The notes under the pieces are model-generated. The model had not been told where the DNA came from. It did no database searches and saw nothing but the letters and a program-made list of their open reading frames with translations. Both the position numbers and the translations under genes were made by a program. From Dicyema japonicum (lineage: Eukaryota > Dicyemida > Rhombozoa > Dicyemidae), in assembly GCA_011109175.1 (NCBI GenBank), contig RDEW01000025.1:155990-219989 (forward strand): a stretch of 64,000 nt of DNA, written 5' to 3'. Below are positions 46,790 to 59,162 of the stretch, in pieces (position 1 is the stretch's first letter; each line of letters starts with the position of its first letter).

Positions 46790-46945
46790 TCCATGTACAC
46801 CCCGTTGTCGTTGAGACGAGCGGAGTCTTCGGCCCCAAGACGGTCTCTTTTCTAAATCGCTTGCGTCAATGACATCGAAAGTGAGTAATAAGCGCCGAGA
46901 AACCGAATGGCTGTTCCAAATGATTTTCCTGAAATCATCAATTTG
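46790..46945 (+). mobile_element. RLE-type retroelement C-terminal fragment
   Basis: Frames read PVVVETSGVFGPKTVSFL, then RRETEWLFQM, nearly the same residues as 58,755-58,865 on the minus strand. A single frameshift separates the two parts. The flanking 46,300-46,790 shows nothing recognisable. Confidence 0.7.
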
Positions 46946-47189
46946 TGCAGTACGCATAGTTTCTTTGAAAATTCCGTATATGACGGACAAATGCTTCATT
47001 TCGATGCCCAACCTTCTCTAATAAATCTAACTTATCACATGCTTTGATTATGTTCCAGGCAAGTCCTCATTAAAAAACTATGAAATGACTGAAATTCGTT
47101 TCATGAATTGACTGATTACAAAAATTGACTGCAACAACTACACTTTTGCGAAAAGTCATATTAACTATAGCTTCCCTCAGACAGGAAAC

Positions 47190-47458
47190 ACACTTTATTT
47201 AAGTAAAGAACAGTTATGAGAATTAATCTTAGAGGGAGAACCAAAGAATGCTTTTCACTTCTTTTTGTTGCGTGTACGTCCTTTATAGACTATCCGGTTT
47301 CGCGGTGAAATGTTCACTGATGACGGCATCACTCGTCAAGCCAAAGCATCCTAGATGCGTGAAAACTTCAGCCGCAATGTACATCAGCGAGATTCTAGCA
47401 AAGTGCCATCAGGCCTCTTTCCCTACACTCGTTCACTGAGTCACCTGGCTGCATTCTT
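47190..47458 (-). repeat. tRNA-derived SINE, family A, copy 5
   Basis: On the minus strand it has a degraded tRNA-like head (about 47,400-47,455), then the GCATCTAGGATGC body and the tail ending GAACCAAAGAATGC and ATAACTGTTC. The B box is largely lost. Confidence 0.6.
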
Positions 47459-47496
47459 TAAATGATCTTGGACCTCTAATATGATCCGGTAATAAC

Positions 47497-48870
47497 TAGG
47501 GCGATTTTTATTTTGACTTTATAAATCGGAAATTTTGACCTAAAAATTGACTTTAAAATTTCAAAATTTTGACCTTTCTTGACATTATGATAAATTTATC
47601 TACAAATTTTTTTTAATTTAAAAAAAACTAATCAAAATCTTTATTAAAATACAGAAAAATGTAATTCAAAACTTTTTCGGTTTTAATATTTCGGTCTTTG
47701 GATAAAAATTTTTCCGATAAAAAAAAACTTCTCTCAACAAATAATGATGTGGAAGGACACTTATTCAGATAGTTGTATATATCTGGAGAAATATGTTGTT
47801 TTTCCATTTTTGTAATAAAACGTACTTGATTGACAACAGATAATCTCGATTCCAGTACTTCCTGATTCCACATAAATCGTCCCCGAAATGCAATTTCTGA
47901 ATGTGTTCTACCGCGTCTCGAAAATTCCTTAGATCATTATCAATTATCTTACAGGAAATCGAAGAGTTAGCCACAGAAGACAATGACGACAAGATATTAA
48001 AAATATTTTTTTGGGATCAGAAATTTTTCCAATAAGTGTATTGACATATTTCTGTCCTCGGATATTAGTTTTATCAATCAAAAAAAATTTCAGATTTAAA
48101 AAAGATGTGTAGATAGATGCATGAAATATCCGGGGGCCGAAAATTGAATGAGGATTCATCTATTTTGTGTTCCAACCAAACCATGCGATCAGTCCAATTT
48201 TTTTATTGAAAGCGAACCCAACTCTTACACTTTCCGCGAGCATTGAATTATTGACGTCATTTCCTTATTATGTAAATTACCAGTTTATTTTGATTTTCTG
48301 AAAATATTTATAATTTAGGGTATTGTAGTGTAACGAGTGGCCTGATGGCCCCCAGTTCGAATTTCGCAGCTGTACAAAAGGAAGATTATGTCCAATACTC
48401 TCAAACAAGTCTCGTAAGCTTTACTGTTTAACTTATGCAAGGGAATATCCGATTCGACAAAAGCCTTAGTTAATTATCGTCCCATTTGTCGGCAGATGGG
48501 AAGAGAAAATCAATGGGTTTTATAATATTGACACCTATAAAATAGTAATAATGAACCTGATAATTTGATATGCTTCTTAGACGATCTACGTGATTCACTA
48601 AAAATGTCTTTTTATCAGTTACAAATGTTAGTTAGTTAAAGCGCAAAACAGAGTAAATCTTTTCAATGTCATTATTTATTGAACGCGTCAACATAGGCAA
48701 CATAGTGAACGATGATAATTGATCACACGATAGTATTTTATTTAAAAACTCGAAAAATAAATAAAAATAAAAATCAATAAAAATTTTGACTTTATTGTTT
48801 TATAATTAAAATTTGACCTTTTTGACATTACCCAAAATTTTGACTTTTTTTGACTTGTCGCCACGTGCCT
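47497..48870 (-). mobile_element. hAT-like transposon relic
   Basis: At 47,628-47,873 the minus strand reads NYLNKCPSTSLFVERSFFL, then SEKFLSKDRNIKTEKVLNYI. This is the hAT dimerisation signature (P.TS..VERSFS.....R). Upstream minus frames reach about 48,160. The ends are AT-rich with recurrent TTTTGAC motifs: a left TAGGGCGATTTTTATTTTGAC-like end at 47,497 and a right end near 48,870. Terminal repeats are only partly matching and no target duplication could be set. Most of the catalytic domain is missing. Confidence 0.5.
48318..48372 (+). repeat. SINE family A head fragment
   Basis: About 55 bases with TGTAGTGTAACGAGTGGCCTG and CAGTTCGAATTTCGCAGCTG. They match the B-box part of family A inside the hAT-like element. 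Confidence 0.5.
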
Positions 48871-48874
48871 ATTA

Positions 48875-49860
48875 TTTGCAAAAAAGGAAACAACTAAGAC
48901 TGATTTACTGTAAACTCTATCCAGGATAACGGGATACACGTTTTCTACTAGTTGGCTCCACAATGCCAAGTGTAGATAAACGAGGACATTGACGCTCACA
49001 ATGAGCGAAAATTTAGCTACAATGTATTCTCCTAAATATATCAAGGAGATCATGGACAGTATGACGTTGAGGAGTATGTAGTTCTATGGCTCAGCTGTAG
49101 ATCTATAAATTGATTAAGAGTACTTTATTTGTTTGCTCAAGTCTACTTTTTTAATTTCTGTCAGTACCACGAAAATTTTCCTATTTTTACTGATTTTGCA
49201 GAAAAGAGTCTTCTTGTGTTTTGGGAGTTCAAGCACACAACAATATTGGCGACTCCATAAATAATATTTCCCACGTGCTTATAATTAACCTGATTCTGGA
49301 AAAAGTGACTGTATCGAGTTGGTTTTCTGTTTTTATTCAGGTCGTAATTATCTATTTTTTGTAGCCGACAGTAAAATAACGCGGCTTTCTTTGAAGCTTT
49401 GATAAAATCTATGAGGACTATATTCCAAGAAGAGATTTAAATTTCGAAAGAAAATCACGGGGAAATCACAAATATTGTAAAAATAGGGTCTTCTCGAAAT
49501 ACTAACGATTTAATTGTAGTTTTGCAGATTGACGATTCTGCTCTTGTGACTTGGAATTGCTTTTCGTGCACGCTAGAGAAAACAACGCTGTGTATTTGTA
49601 TTTTGCAGGCATCCTTTGATGATTTGAAGTTGTTTGTTTTCAAGGGGAAGTAGTGCTAGGGATAATTTAGTAGATACTAAATCCTATAAGGTCTCAATTT
49701 TTTATTTTACTGCCAATTGTATCTCTTATATCCGAATTTTTCAGGGTTTTGGTTATAGTCACTTGTAGGAAAAGACTCCATTTCTGATCATGAACTCAAC
49801 TATTCGATAACAAAAAACGGATTTTTATATACGAAATGGTAATCAGGACTATAGAGTAAG
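48875..49860. other. Unassigned stretch with exon-like minus-strand frames
   Basis: On the minus strand 48,900-49,090 encodes two hydrophobic stretches (YIVAKFSLIVSVNVLVYLHL) and 49,455-49,643 a Lys/Ser-rich frame ending DPIFTIFVISP. They could be exons of a membrane protein interrupted by the hAT-like element. No introns could be placed and no family is recognised with confidence. Confidence 0.3.
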
Positions 49861-52800
49861 TTTTCCCAAATTATGTGCTCTCTGAAATATTTCATCCAAA
49901 AAATAGTCTACGAAAACATCAAAGTGTATATTCACGGTATTTTTTAAGGACTGTAGTTAGCCTTGTGTGAAAACAGTGAAGTGAACAACTCAGATATTAC
50001 TTATCCATGCAGGAGTGCTACAATTAGATTTGGAATGGATTTGAAGCAGTTTTTGCTAATTACGTGTCAGAAGGTTTCGAGAAAGTTTTCTTCTACAGTT
50101 ATGCTGCATGTATTTTTCAATTATTTAGTCGATGAAGAGGTCTTCAAATCCAATAAGAGGTTGAGAATGTCGGTTATTTCAGATCAACGAAAGCAAATAA
50201 CGAGTTCCGCATTTAATGTTCAGAGTTTAGTTGCCCATGTCCAGCCGATACAGCCTTAACGCGCTAATTAAAAAAATATTTCATAAAGGTCAATTCTCTG
50301 AATAGGATGTAAGAAATCATACTAATAGCCAGTTGATCGAGTCGAAGGAACTGAATACGTTTTCACTGTTCATGCAACTCAAATACTTTTGTTTGTCTCG
50401 CAGTAGACATAATTGAGACAATTCGACGTGTTCTTTATATTCTTATGTCGTCTTGATTAATTAAGTTTCTTTTATGAGTTTTTTTTTCAGCGAGGAATAT
50501 TTTTTGATGGAAGAATTCAACATTAGTCTTTTAACTTAAAAAGTAAAGAGTTTAAAATTAGTTGATTTTAGTTAAACTAACTTTTCCCACATTTTTAAGG
50601 GTTTTCCGATGGATATTTGTAACAAACCGATGTACCTTGAAAAATAAGTTGTCTTAAAAGTAGTCAACTGGCCGCCGAAAGACGCGACAATCTAATGCCA
50701 CTTTTAGGTAATAAACCGGCAGCAATGAATTATATTATTGCTGTCTCTCAGGTCATTTAATGTGTACTTATTTAGACATAAGAGTCTGTTTGGATTTTTT
50801 TCAGAAAGTCAAATTAAGTCAAAAAATGGAAGAGTCGTCAATTTCTTGCAGGTTGCTAGCTTCCCATCATTTCTCACTGCTTATACGATAATGTATGGTC
50901 GTGCATCTTATTTTTGTTATATGGGCAAATAAAATCGTATATTTATATTTTAAGTACAAATGCTCACTCCCAGTGAACTTCAATCAGTACCCTGTCAGCT
51001 AAAGATATGAACAAAGATGATTGACCTTGTGAAACGATTCAAGTTGTGTGCGTTTTACTAGCAACATTGCTTACTGGCTAGATTACGGTTTTGTAATGAG
51101 CTTTTGTATTTGATTCCATCAATAAACACAAAAAATATCCCTCAGAGTGAGTTAAAGCCAGGATACGAGGAACTCAAGAACATGCTCCTTATCAGTGAAA
51201 CAGTTATTTTTATTCATATATCCTCTATAATTTCTTCAAATATACCTCAAAAAAGCGTTCAAAATGGTATTTATAAGATTTCCCGTGGATCTCGCAGAAT
51301 CGGTCAAATTACTTCGCATCTTCCTCCTAACAACCTCGACTACTTTTACATCTATTTGGAAAATCATGCATTTCAGAGGTATTTCTATTTTGGGCAAACT
51401 AAGGGATCTCCATTTTCAATGTAAGCTGGATCAGGATACCTGCAGATCCCCGAGTAAATACTCTGAGGATTTCATCGATGATAAATATTTTAACGAAACA
51501 ACGAGTCACAAGTAATCAATTAATTAGCTAATCTCCTCTTCTTGGGGCCAACGTCAATTGTCAGTATAGGTGTGTTTTCGCTGTCGCACAACCCACATTC
51601 CGAGACTCCCCTAGGTCGACATTCCTTATCAGCTTCCTCTCATCAGGTATCGATACTCCATGTCTATCTTCAGCTTGCATGCTCTCCAACGTCTTTTTCA
51701 ATACTAACGTTTGGATGTACGCTTTCACCCTTTCCTCCAGTTTGATGGCATCCAGATAGCCCTTGAAGAATCTCGAAACAATCCCAGTTTGAGGTCATCC
51801 AGATGGCCCTTGAAGAATCTCGAAACAATATATAAAATCTTAAACAAATGACTGAATTGAATTTTTACAACGTCTTCGTGGAGGACTGCAATGAAAGAGG
51901 TAATCCCTCGTTATTTTAGACAAAATCTTCAAAAATTTTTTTTGTGAAGCTCCTTCATTTAGTTATCGTTAACCTTATTGTAGACGGGAGTCATTAGAAT
52001 ATTAATTTCGACCCTCGGCATTTTTGACAGAAATTTCTGGTTGTGATCCTTAGAATGTCTCTACTAACAATAATGAGAATTCAATGTATAATGTAATGAT
52101 GGATTAGACTTACTTGGACTCTGACCGTAGTAAACACAACATTGATTACATCCTGCTTAGAAGAGATCACGATGTGGTTAATTGGCTCAAAATTTTCGTT
52201 AGAAATAAGTTCTGTGCAAAGAATAACTCCCAGATATGCCGAGGATGTCTTTTTTGTCTGTTGTAGTCGACACATTCCGCTACATTTCCGAGTATTTTGA
52301 CACTTTTGATAGCATTTACGGTCAATACCGCTAAAAATAACAAACTATACAACGAAAGTACCTGTACACGTGCCATTAAAGACTCTAAATCTTCTGTTGT
52401 GCTGATAAAGTGCACCGTTGCATATGTAAACTAGACGATAATTCTGTTTGCAGATTTAACCAGAACTCTTAAAGTTATCATGTCTTCATTGCACTTCTTT
52501 TCCCATAAATGTGGCTTGATAACTTTATCAGTTCTCGCACGTCCTGGATTCCCAGTTAACCCCGAAAATTGTTGTTCGCATGTTCTCACGTAGATAAACC
52601 GTAAAAACATTTGGTTACCAGAAAAAGCGACTCCAAGATTGTGAGTTCAGAGCACAACTCTAACTTCCACCCTTCCGCACTAAAATCATATTTCGACTCA
52701 AACTGGACATTTCGAAGTATCCTTTTCAGCTTGGACTGTAAAGATCCATATTTTTGAGTAAGGCTATATCTCATGCTCATTCCTTAGTAAGGAGTCACCT

Positions 52801-53519
52801 GAAACCAGTCGAAATGTATATGAAACAAATTCCATTTTTTTGTATTCAAATTGGAGTGTCTTGCCTTATCATGTTCGAATATACCATCAATAACAACTGC
52901 CTTTAATTTGTTCTATCTATCAGTTTCTTACGATTCCATGTTCTTTGTCGATTACTATGGTACCCCCACTTAATAAATATTAGATCAATGCTGTGAGCTA
53001 GTGGACAAATAGATATAGTGGAATTATTTCATAGGACTGTAAAACAGTCGATTTGTCGCAAAAAACCGATTTCTCCGAAAGCTTTAGATCTTTTGTGAAT
53101 TGTCTTCTATTAATCCGTATTTCCTGATATGTGAGCTATGCAACTTTTTGGGAAGAGGGGTTTCACTGCAGTGAGTTGATGATTTTAATGCTATACAAGT
53201 TCACTGTGGCAGGTGTTGCAATAACATTGGAGTCACTAAAATCGAAGCTTCTTATGAAGTCCCAAAGTTGGGATTTCAGCCCATTTATGCAGACGACGCT
53301 AACGATCTTTTTTTCCACGGTTCCTTCGTCGTTATCGGATACATCGAGTGTTTTTGTATTTTAAGACTTGAGACTGGTGAAGCAGTCGCAGTTCAAGTAT
53401 CAATCATATCAATAGATACACGTGCTATTCCCAAATCAACCTTAATTATTGCCTTTCTTATGATTATACTTTCGATGATATCAATATGGACTCTTTTAGC
53501 AGGTACGAAACTTCTATGA
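49861..53519 (+). CDS. Candidate multi-exon type I membrane glycoprotein
   Basis: Several frames are linked by introns of the local size. 49,861-49,936 joins 49,961 onwards across a 24-nt intron (reading ...KVYIHALCENSEVNNSDITY). A short exon ending 50,308 joins 50,333 across 24 nt (VEGTEYVFTVHATQ). 51,256-51,378 joins 51,404-51,511 across 25 nt (NHAFQRDLHFQCKLD). The last exon, about 53,175-53,519, has CGRCCNN, then a membrane span LIIAFLMIILSMISIW and a very short tail. The connections between these groups are not established, and a minus-strand candidate overlaps at 51.6-52.4 kb. Identity unknown; some exons may be chance. Confidence 0.3.
51561..52376 (-). CDS. Candidate secreted or membrane protein with signal peptide
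   Basis: ATG at 52,376 starts MARVQVLSLYSLLFLAVLTV, a typical signal peptide. Exon 1 (52,376-52,284, 31 codons) joins exon 2 (52,257-52,114, 48 codons) across a 26-nt GTAGCG...AACAG intron. Exon 2 reads SSAYLGVILCTELISNENF, then QDVINVVFTTVRVQ, and ends at a perfect GTAAGT donor. A 53-nt intron may lead to a third exon (about 52,060-51,985). Farther along, 51,776-51,561 is open with FKGYLDAIKLEERVKAYIQ, but its link is unclear because a 47-bp direct repeat upstream shifts the frame. No family recognised. The first two exons are the firm part. Confidence 0.45.
51749..51830. repeat. 47-bp direct repeat, two copies
   Basis: CATCCAGAT(A/G)GCCCTTGAA and the following 16 bases occur at 51,749 and again at 51,796. 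47 is not a multiple of three, so the duplication shifts any frame running through it. Confidence 0.85.
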
Positions 53520-54180
53520 CTTTGTTTCACCGAAGGAATTGATAAGTTGCTTCAAGAACGTCGAGTATTGATTTTGTGCTATTGTAAGAGTTCACATTGT
53601 AAGACAATACAACAATATGCATCTCTGGAATCAGAAAACCACGTGGGAGATGATTTTCTATAACTCCTACGTGAACAAACTCTGTGATAATGTAGGTTTG
53701 GGGTCAGTGTAGATGACCATTACGCCGGAATGTGAAACATTTGTTTTATTCACTTCCACTCTAAGAAGGTTGGAGATGAGTGATTTTCTCGCGCACATTT
53801 ACTAAAGATGAGTTTTAGGGTCGTGCACGTGGAGAGACTTTTCAAGTTCCTTATTCGAAAATTTGCAAGAAGTAACTGTCTTTCGACGTCTTTAAGTATT
53901 TTTCAGAATTACAAGTTTGATGAATTTTATATTTTTAGTTATCTTGAATCCAGACAATCTTAATTAAATGGCGACGGTACTTATCATCGATGACTCCTTG
54001 GACTCCAACGTGGTTGTATACTTTTTATATGTCAGACTATCCATGTCTTAGCTTATTCCACCGAAGGTTATATTGCACCAAGATTTTGTCATAAACATTT
54101 GTCAGCACTGTGCATTTGCTTGTGGATTAATATGACTTCTTAAATTTACTATTTGTGAATTATCAACTAATTAGGTGAGC
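53520..54180. other. Gene-free stretch
   Basis: No gene or repeat is supported. A GTACGAAAC sequence at 53,505 could act as a donor for an alternative 3' end of the candidate gene upstream. Confidence 0.35.
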
Positions 54181-54189
54181 CAATACTGA

Positions 54190-54870
54190 AGTACAATTCC
54201 GGAACATGGGGAACCTCGAAAAACGATTTAGAGAGGCTAGACACTTTCCACAGAAGCCAACTGCGCATACTGACTGAATTTTCTCTCGAGAAAAATCTCT
54301 AACGAAAACTATATGCTCTATGTAAATCTATACCAATTAGCATGGACGTTATTCTATCGAGATGGCAACTATTTGGACATATTCTTAGACTAGACCCAAC
54401 TACGACGTGTAACAGAATAATGGAAGAATACTTCTCCTGCGCCGGAAGTCACGGATATCGAGGCAGACCAAGAAATACACTTCCAATATGCTTAAAAATG
54501 ATATCGATACAATTGGTCGTAATTTGGTGACAGCAGACGACCTGGATGATGTTCGAGTGAGGGCCAGAAACAAAATGGCGTGGGCGAGGATGGCGAAAAA
54601 GATGATTGTAAAGCATGACTCAAACAAAACCCATTTAGGGATACGCGAAAGAGCTTTTAACAACTAGGTGATCTTATCATTTAGTTTTCATGTGGGTCAC
54701 CTACTCGTTAGAAAACTCCCAACATTCGTAAAAAACAAGCACAACCAAATAGTTTGATTGTTAGTAGATGCAGGATAATCTCTGGGAGTGTGCCCTTTTT
54801 GTTCCATATATTTAATTTAATAATAACCCCAGGAACACCGAGAAGAAAGACAAAAGAGTCAAACAGTTAG
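54190..54870 (+). mobile_element. Non-LTR ORF2 C-terminus and 3' end
   Basis: The frame at 54,342 reads SRWQLFGHILRLD, then RGRPRNTLP. A 1-nt shift leads on to DDLDDVRVRARNKMAWARM. Like 36,490-36,640, this is the polyprotein end. After the stop at about 54,665 some 200 bp of 3' UTR-like DNA runs to AGTTAGGTGATCCCAG, a phrase also found near 45,220. Part of 54,200-54,330 reads as the preceding RT block. Confidence 0.7.
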
Positions 54871-54879
54871 GTGATCCCA

Positions 54880-55260
54880 GTCCTCGCAATCAATTGTGCC
54901 ATTCGACGTCTGTGATCTTCCATTGTCCCCACTACCTTCCGGAAAAGCCTTCTCTCGGTCTTGCAGAGGAATCTGATCGGAGAGGAGATTTCTTATCCAA
55001 TCGGTTTTTTCTTGCTACGGAAAGGATCAGGCGAAGCGGGTTTCCATCTTCCTCACAGACGCGAAGAAATCCGGAACCACGACTACGGATCTTAGTTTAT
55101 ATGAGTAGTGGGTCGACTGTTGATCCATTACGTGGGCAAAGCATATTGATTGTTTTCTGATGTATATGAAAATATAACTTTTTATGATATTCAGTAATCA
55201 AACTGAATCACTAAAATTTTTGAATCAATCGTAAAAATGTATTAAATTATAAATGTTTTT
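54880..55260. other. Unassigned, slightly GC-richer segment
   Basis: An 88-codon frame at 54,894-55,160 has no recognisable motif. It may be a fragment of another repeat that follows the 3' end of the element at 54,190. Confidence 0.35.
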
Positions 55261-55282
55261 ATTTTTAATTGTTAATTTATAA

Positions 55283-55950
55283 TCGCATGTAATAACAGCT
55301 GACGTGGGGCAAAAGAGTTAGTTTGAGAAGAGGCAATACCTTTAAATTCCTTCTATTCCGTTCTAGGCAGTCCTCTAAAAAATGAACATTTCTGAAATTT
55401 TTATTGAAAAAATTAAATTTAACAAAAAACGTACAATAAAAAAAATTATCATATTTTAAATTTTGCTTTGATCTGCAGTCAAGAGAAGTATAAAAAAGGC
55501 TATTAATTTTTAAATCGACGCTACTGGACACTTTCAACCATATTTATAAAACAAGTTATTCCTTGTGTAATTAAAGATCACTATAAGTGGTCTTCAGAAC
55601 TACAGGGACCTGGTGACTATTGATTTCTTCAGTCTACACAACAACATTGTTGCTAGGACGAATGACTTTGGTTTTCTTGGGTTGATTGAATTCTCATATT
55701 TTCAGCAATTCAATTCTTTTTCAGCGAAGAGTTTAATTCACTAAAATCGAGTCAACGAATAAACATTATCCACGAGGGAAGTGGAGAAAGACAGCTTTCT
55801 GGCTATGTCGAAATAACTTCAGACAACTCACAATAGATTTCCAATGTACCTACTAATTCCGTAGATTGATAAAAAAGAGGTTATCATCCGAAGGGTTATC
55901 TCTTCTAAACAAAACCAGTTTTTTTTCTTGACAGGAACACAAAAGTGTTC
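55283..55950 (+). pseudogene. SMC3 5' end, inverted extra copy
   Basis: Read on the plus strand this arm contains the upstream region (with CAGCTGACGTGGGGCAAAAG), a decayed first exon (FIKQVIP-like with ATA in place of ATG) and DLVTIDF. A 24-25-nt intron (GTTGATTG...TTTTCAG) follows, then a frame that preserves IDKKEVIIRRVISSKQNQFF. It is the reverse complement of 57,630-58,303, about 85-90% similar by eye. The P-loop region is destroyed (NIVARTNDFG in place of NxIVGRNGSGKS). It cannot be functional. Confidence 0.75.
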
Positions 55951-56039
55951 TCCCGAAAGCATTTTCGATACCAACTTGCAATTCTCTTGGAATTTTACTA
56001 AGTCAATCAAGGTTTCTAATTTTAAAAAAAGACAAAACT

Positions 56040-58303
<2,264 letters not shown>

Positions 58304-58309
58304 TAAATA

Positions 58310-58620
58310 AACAAATAAAAATAGACTTAGTCTGTCTTTGGAGATTAACTGGACCACCCGTGCTTGTTGATCACCTACACTGGGAGAAGAGAGTCCTATC
58401 AATCACTGAGCATTTGCTGATGCAGTTCTCAAAAGACCTTGATCATTTTTAAACTTTTAGTCAATCAACTATAATATACTTCAAAAATCGATTTACTGGT
58501 TTTCAGGATTATTAACCTAATTGTGTTTCTGTATCCCAGATATATTAAAATATTAATAGCAGGAAAACTACCTTCGCTCACAGAATGTTATCTCAGATAT
58601 CCTATTTAGTACTCCGTCCT
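58310..58620. other. Short gene-free stretch
   Basis: No gene or repeat is recognised between the SMC3 upstream region and the retroelement poly(A). Confidence 0.4.
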
Positions 58621-58625
58621 AGATA

Positions 58626-59150
58626 TTTTTTTTTTTTTTTTTTTTGAAATCAAGAAATTTATTTATAACAATAAAATCGTTCTAAAGTCCAGCGGATATG
58701 ATCGAGTGGCTGTTACCTCTGACTACTGCCAGGGATATCCTTTGGAAAAGCCACTCGGTTTCCCGACGCTCCCTCGAGGCTTTGGTCAATAGACACCCAA
58801 GTGCTCTAAGGAAAGAGACCGTCTTGGGGCCAAAGACTCCGCTCGTCTCGACGACCACTGGCTGTATATGAAAACGGTTTATGAGGCTGCTGTATTTCTT
58901 TATCTTCGAGTTTTCATATAAACGGGCAGCCTCTCCCGCTTTCATTGCCGACCTCAAAAGTTTCGACTGGGAAAAGCTGTCAGTACAGGCAGCATCCCAA
59001 ATTAAGCATTTGCCCCGAGAGAAGGGGAAGACAGTAATTCCATCGGGTCGCTTCCCATCATCCCTACTCAAGCCCGTTGGCTCTAGAATGGATGGGTATC
59101 CCGCCAACTCGAGGGCGACAATATCGTGGTGTGTGGTGGTGTGGTGTAAT
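58626..59150 (-). mobile_element. 3' part of an RLE-type retroelement: endonuclease domain and poly(A)
   Basis: A 178-codon frame (59,218-58,682) reads LEPTGLSRDDGKRPDG, then RGKCLIWDAACTDS, GEAARLYENSKIKKYSSL, VVVETSGVFGPKTVSFLRAL and ISLAVVRGNS. RPD followed 15 residues on by WD is the catalytic signature of restriction-like endonucleases of RLE non-LTR elements. After the stop at 58,682 comes a short 3' UTR, then a run of 20 T on the plus strand (58,626-58,645), that is a poly(A) tail on the minus strand. Upstream of about 59,140 the frame loses similarity at the junction with the inverted 5' part. Confidence 0.85.
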
Positions 59151-59162
59151 TGAGAAAAGAAG

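Noticed and set aside
48742-49643. A Cys-loop receptor gene on the minus strand
   Set aside because: Hydrophobic stretches loosely resemble M2-M3, but no Cys-loop or intron-consistent joining was found.
58626-58645. Simple T-tract microsatellite
   Set aside because: It lies directly after the stop and 3' UTR of a minus-strand retroelement, so a poly(A) tail explains it better.
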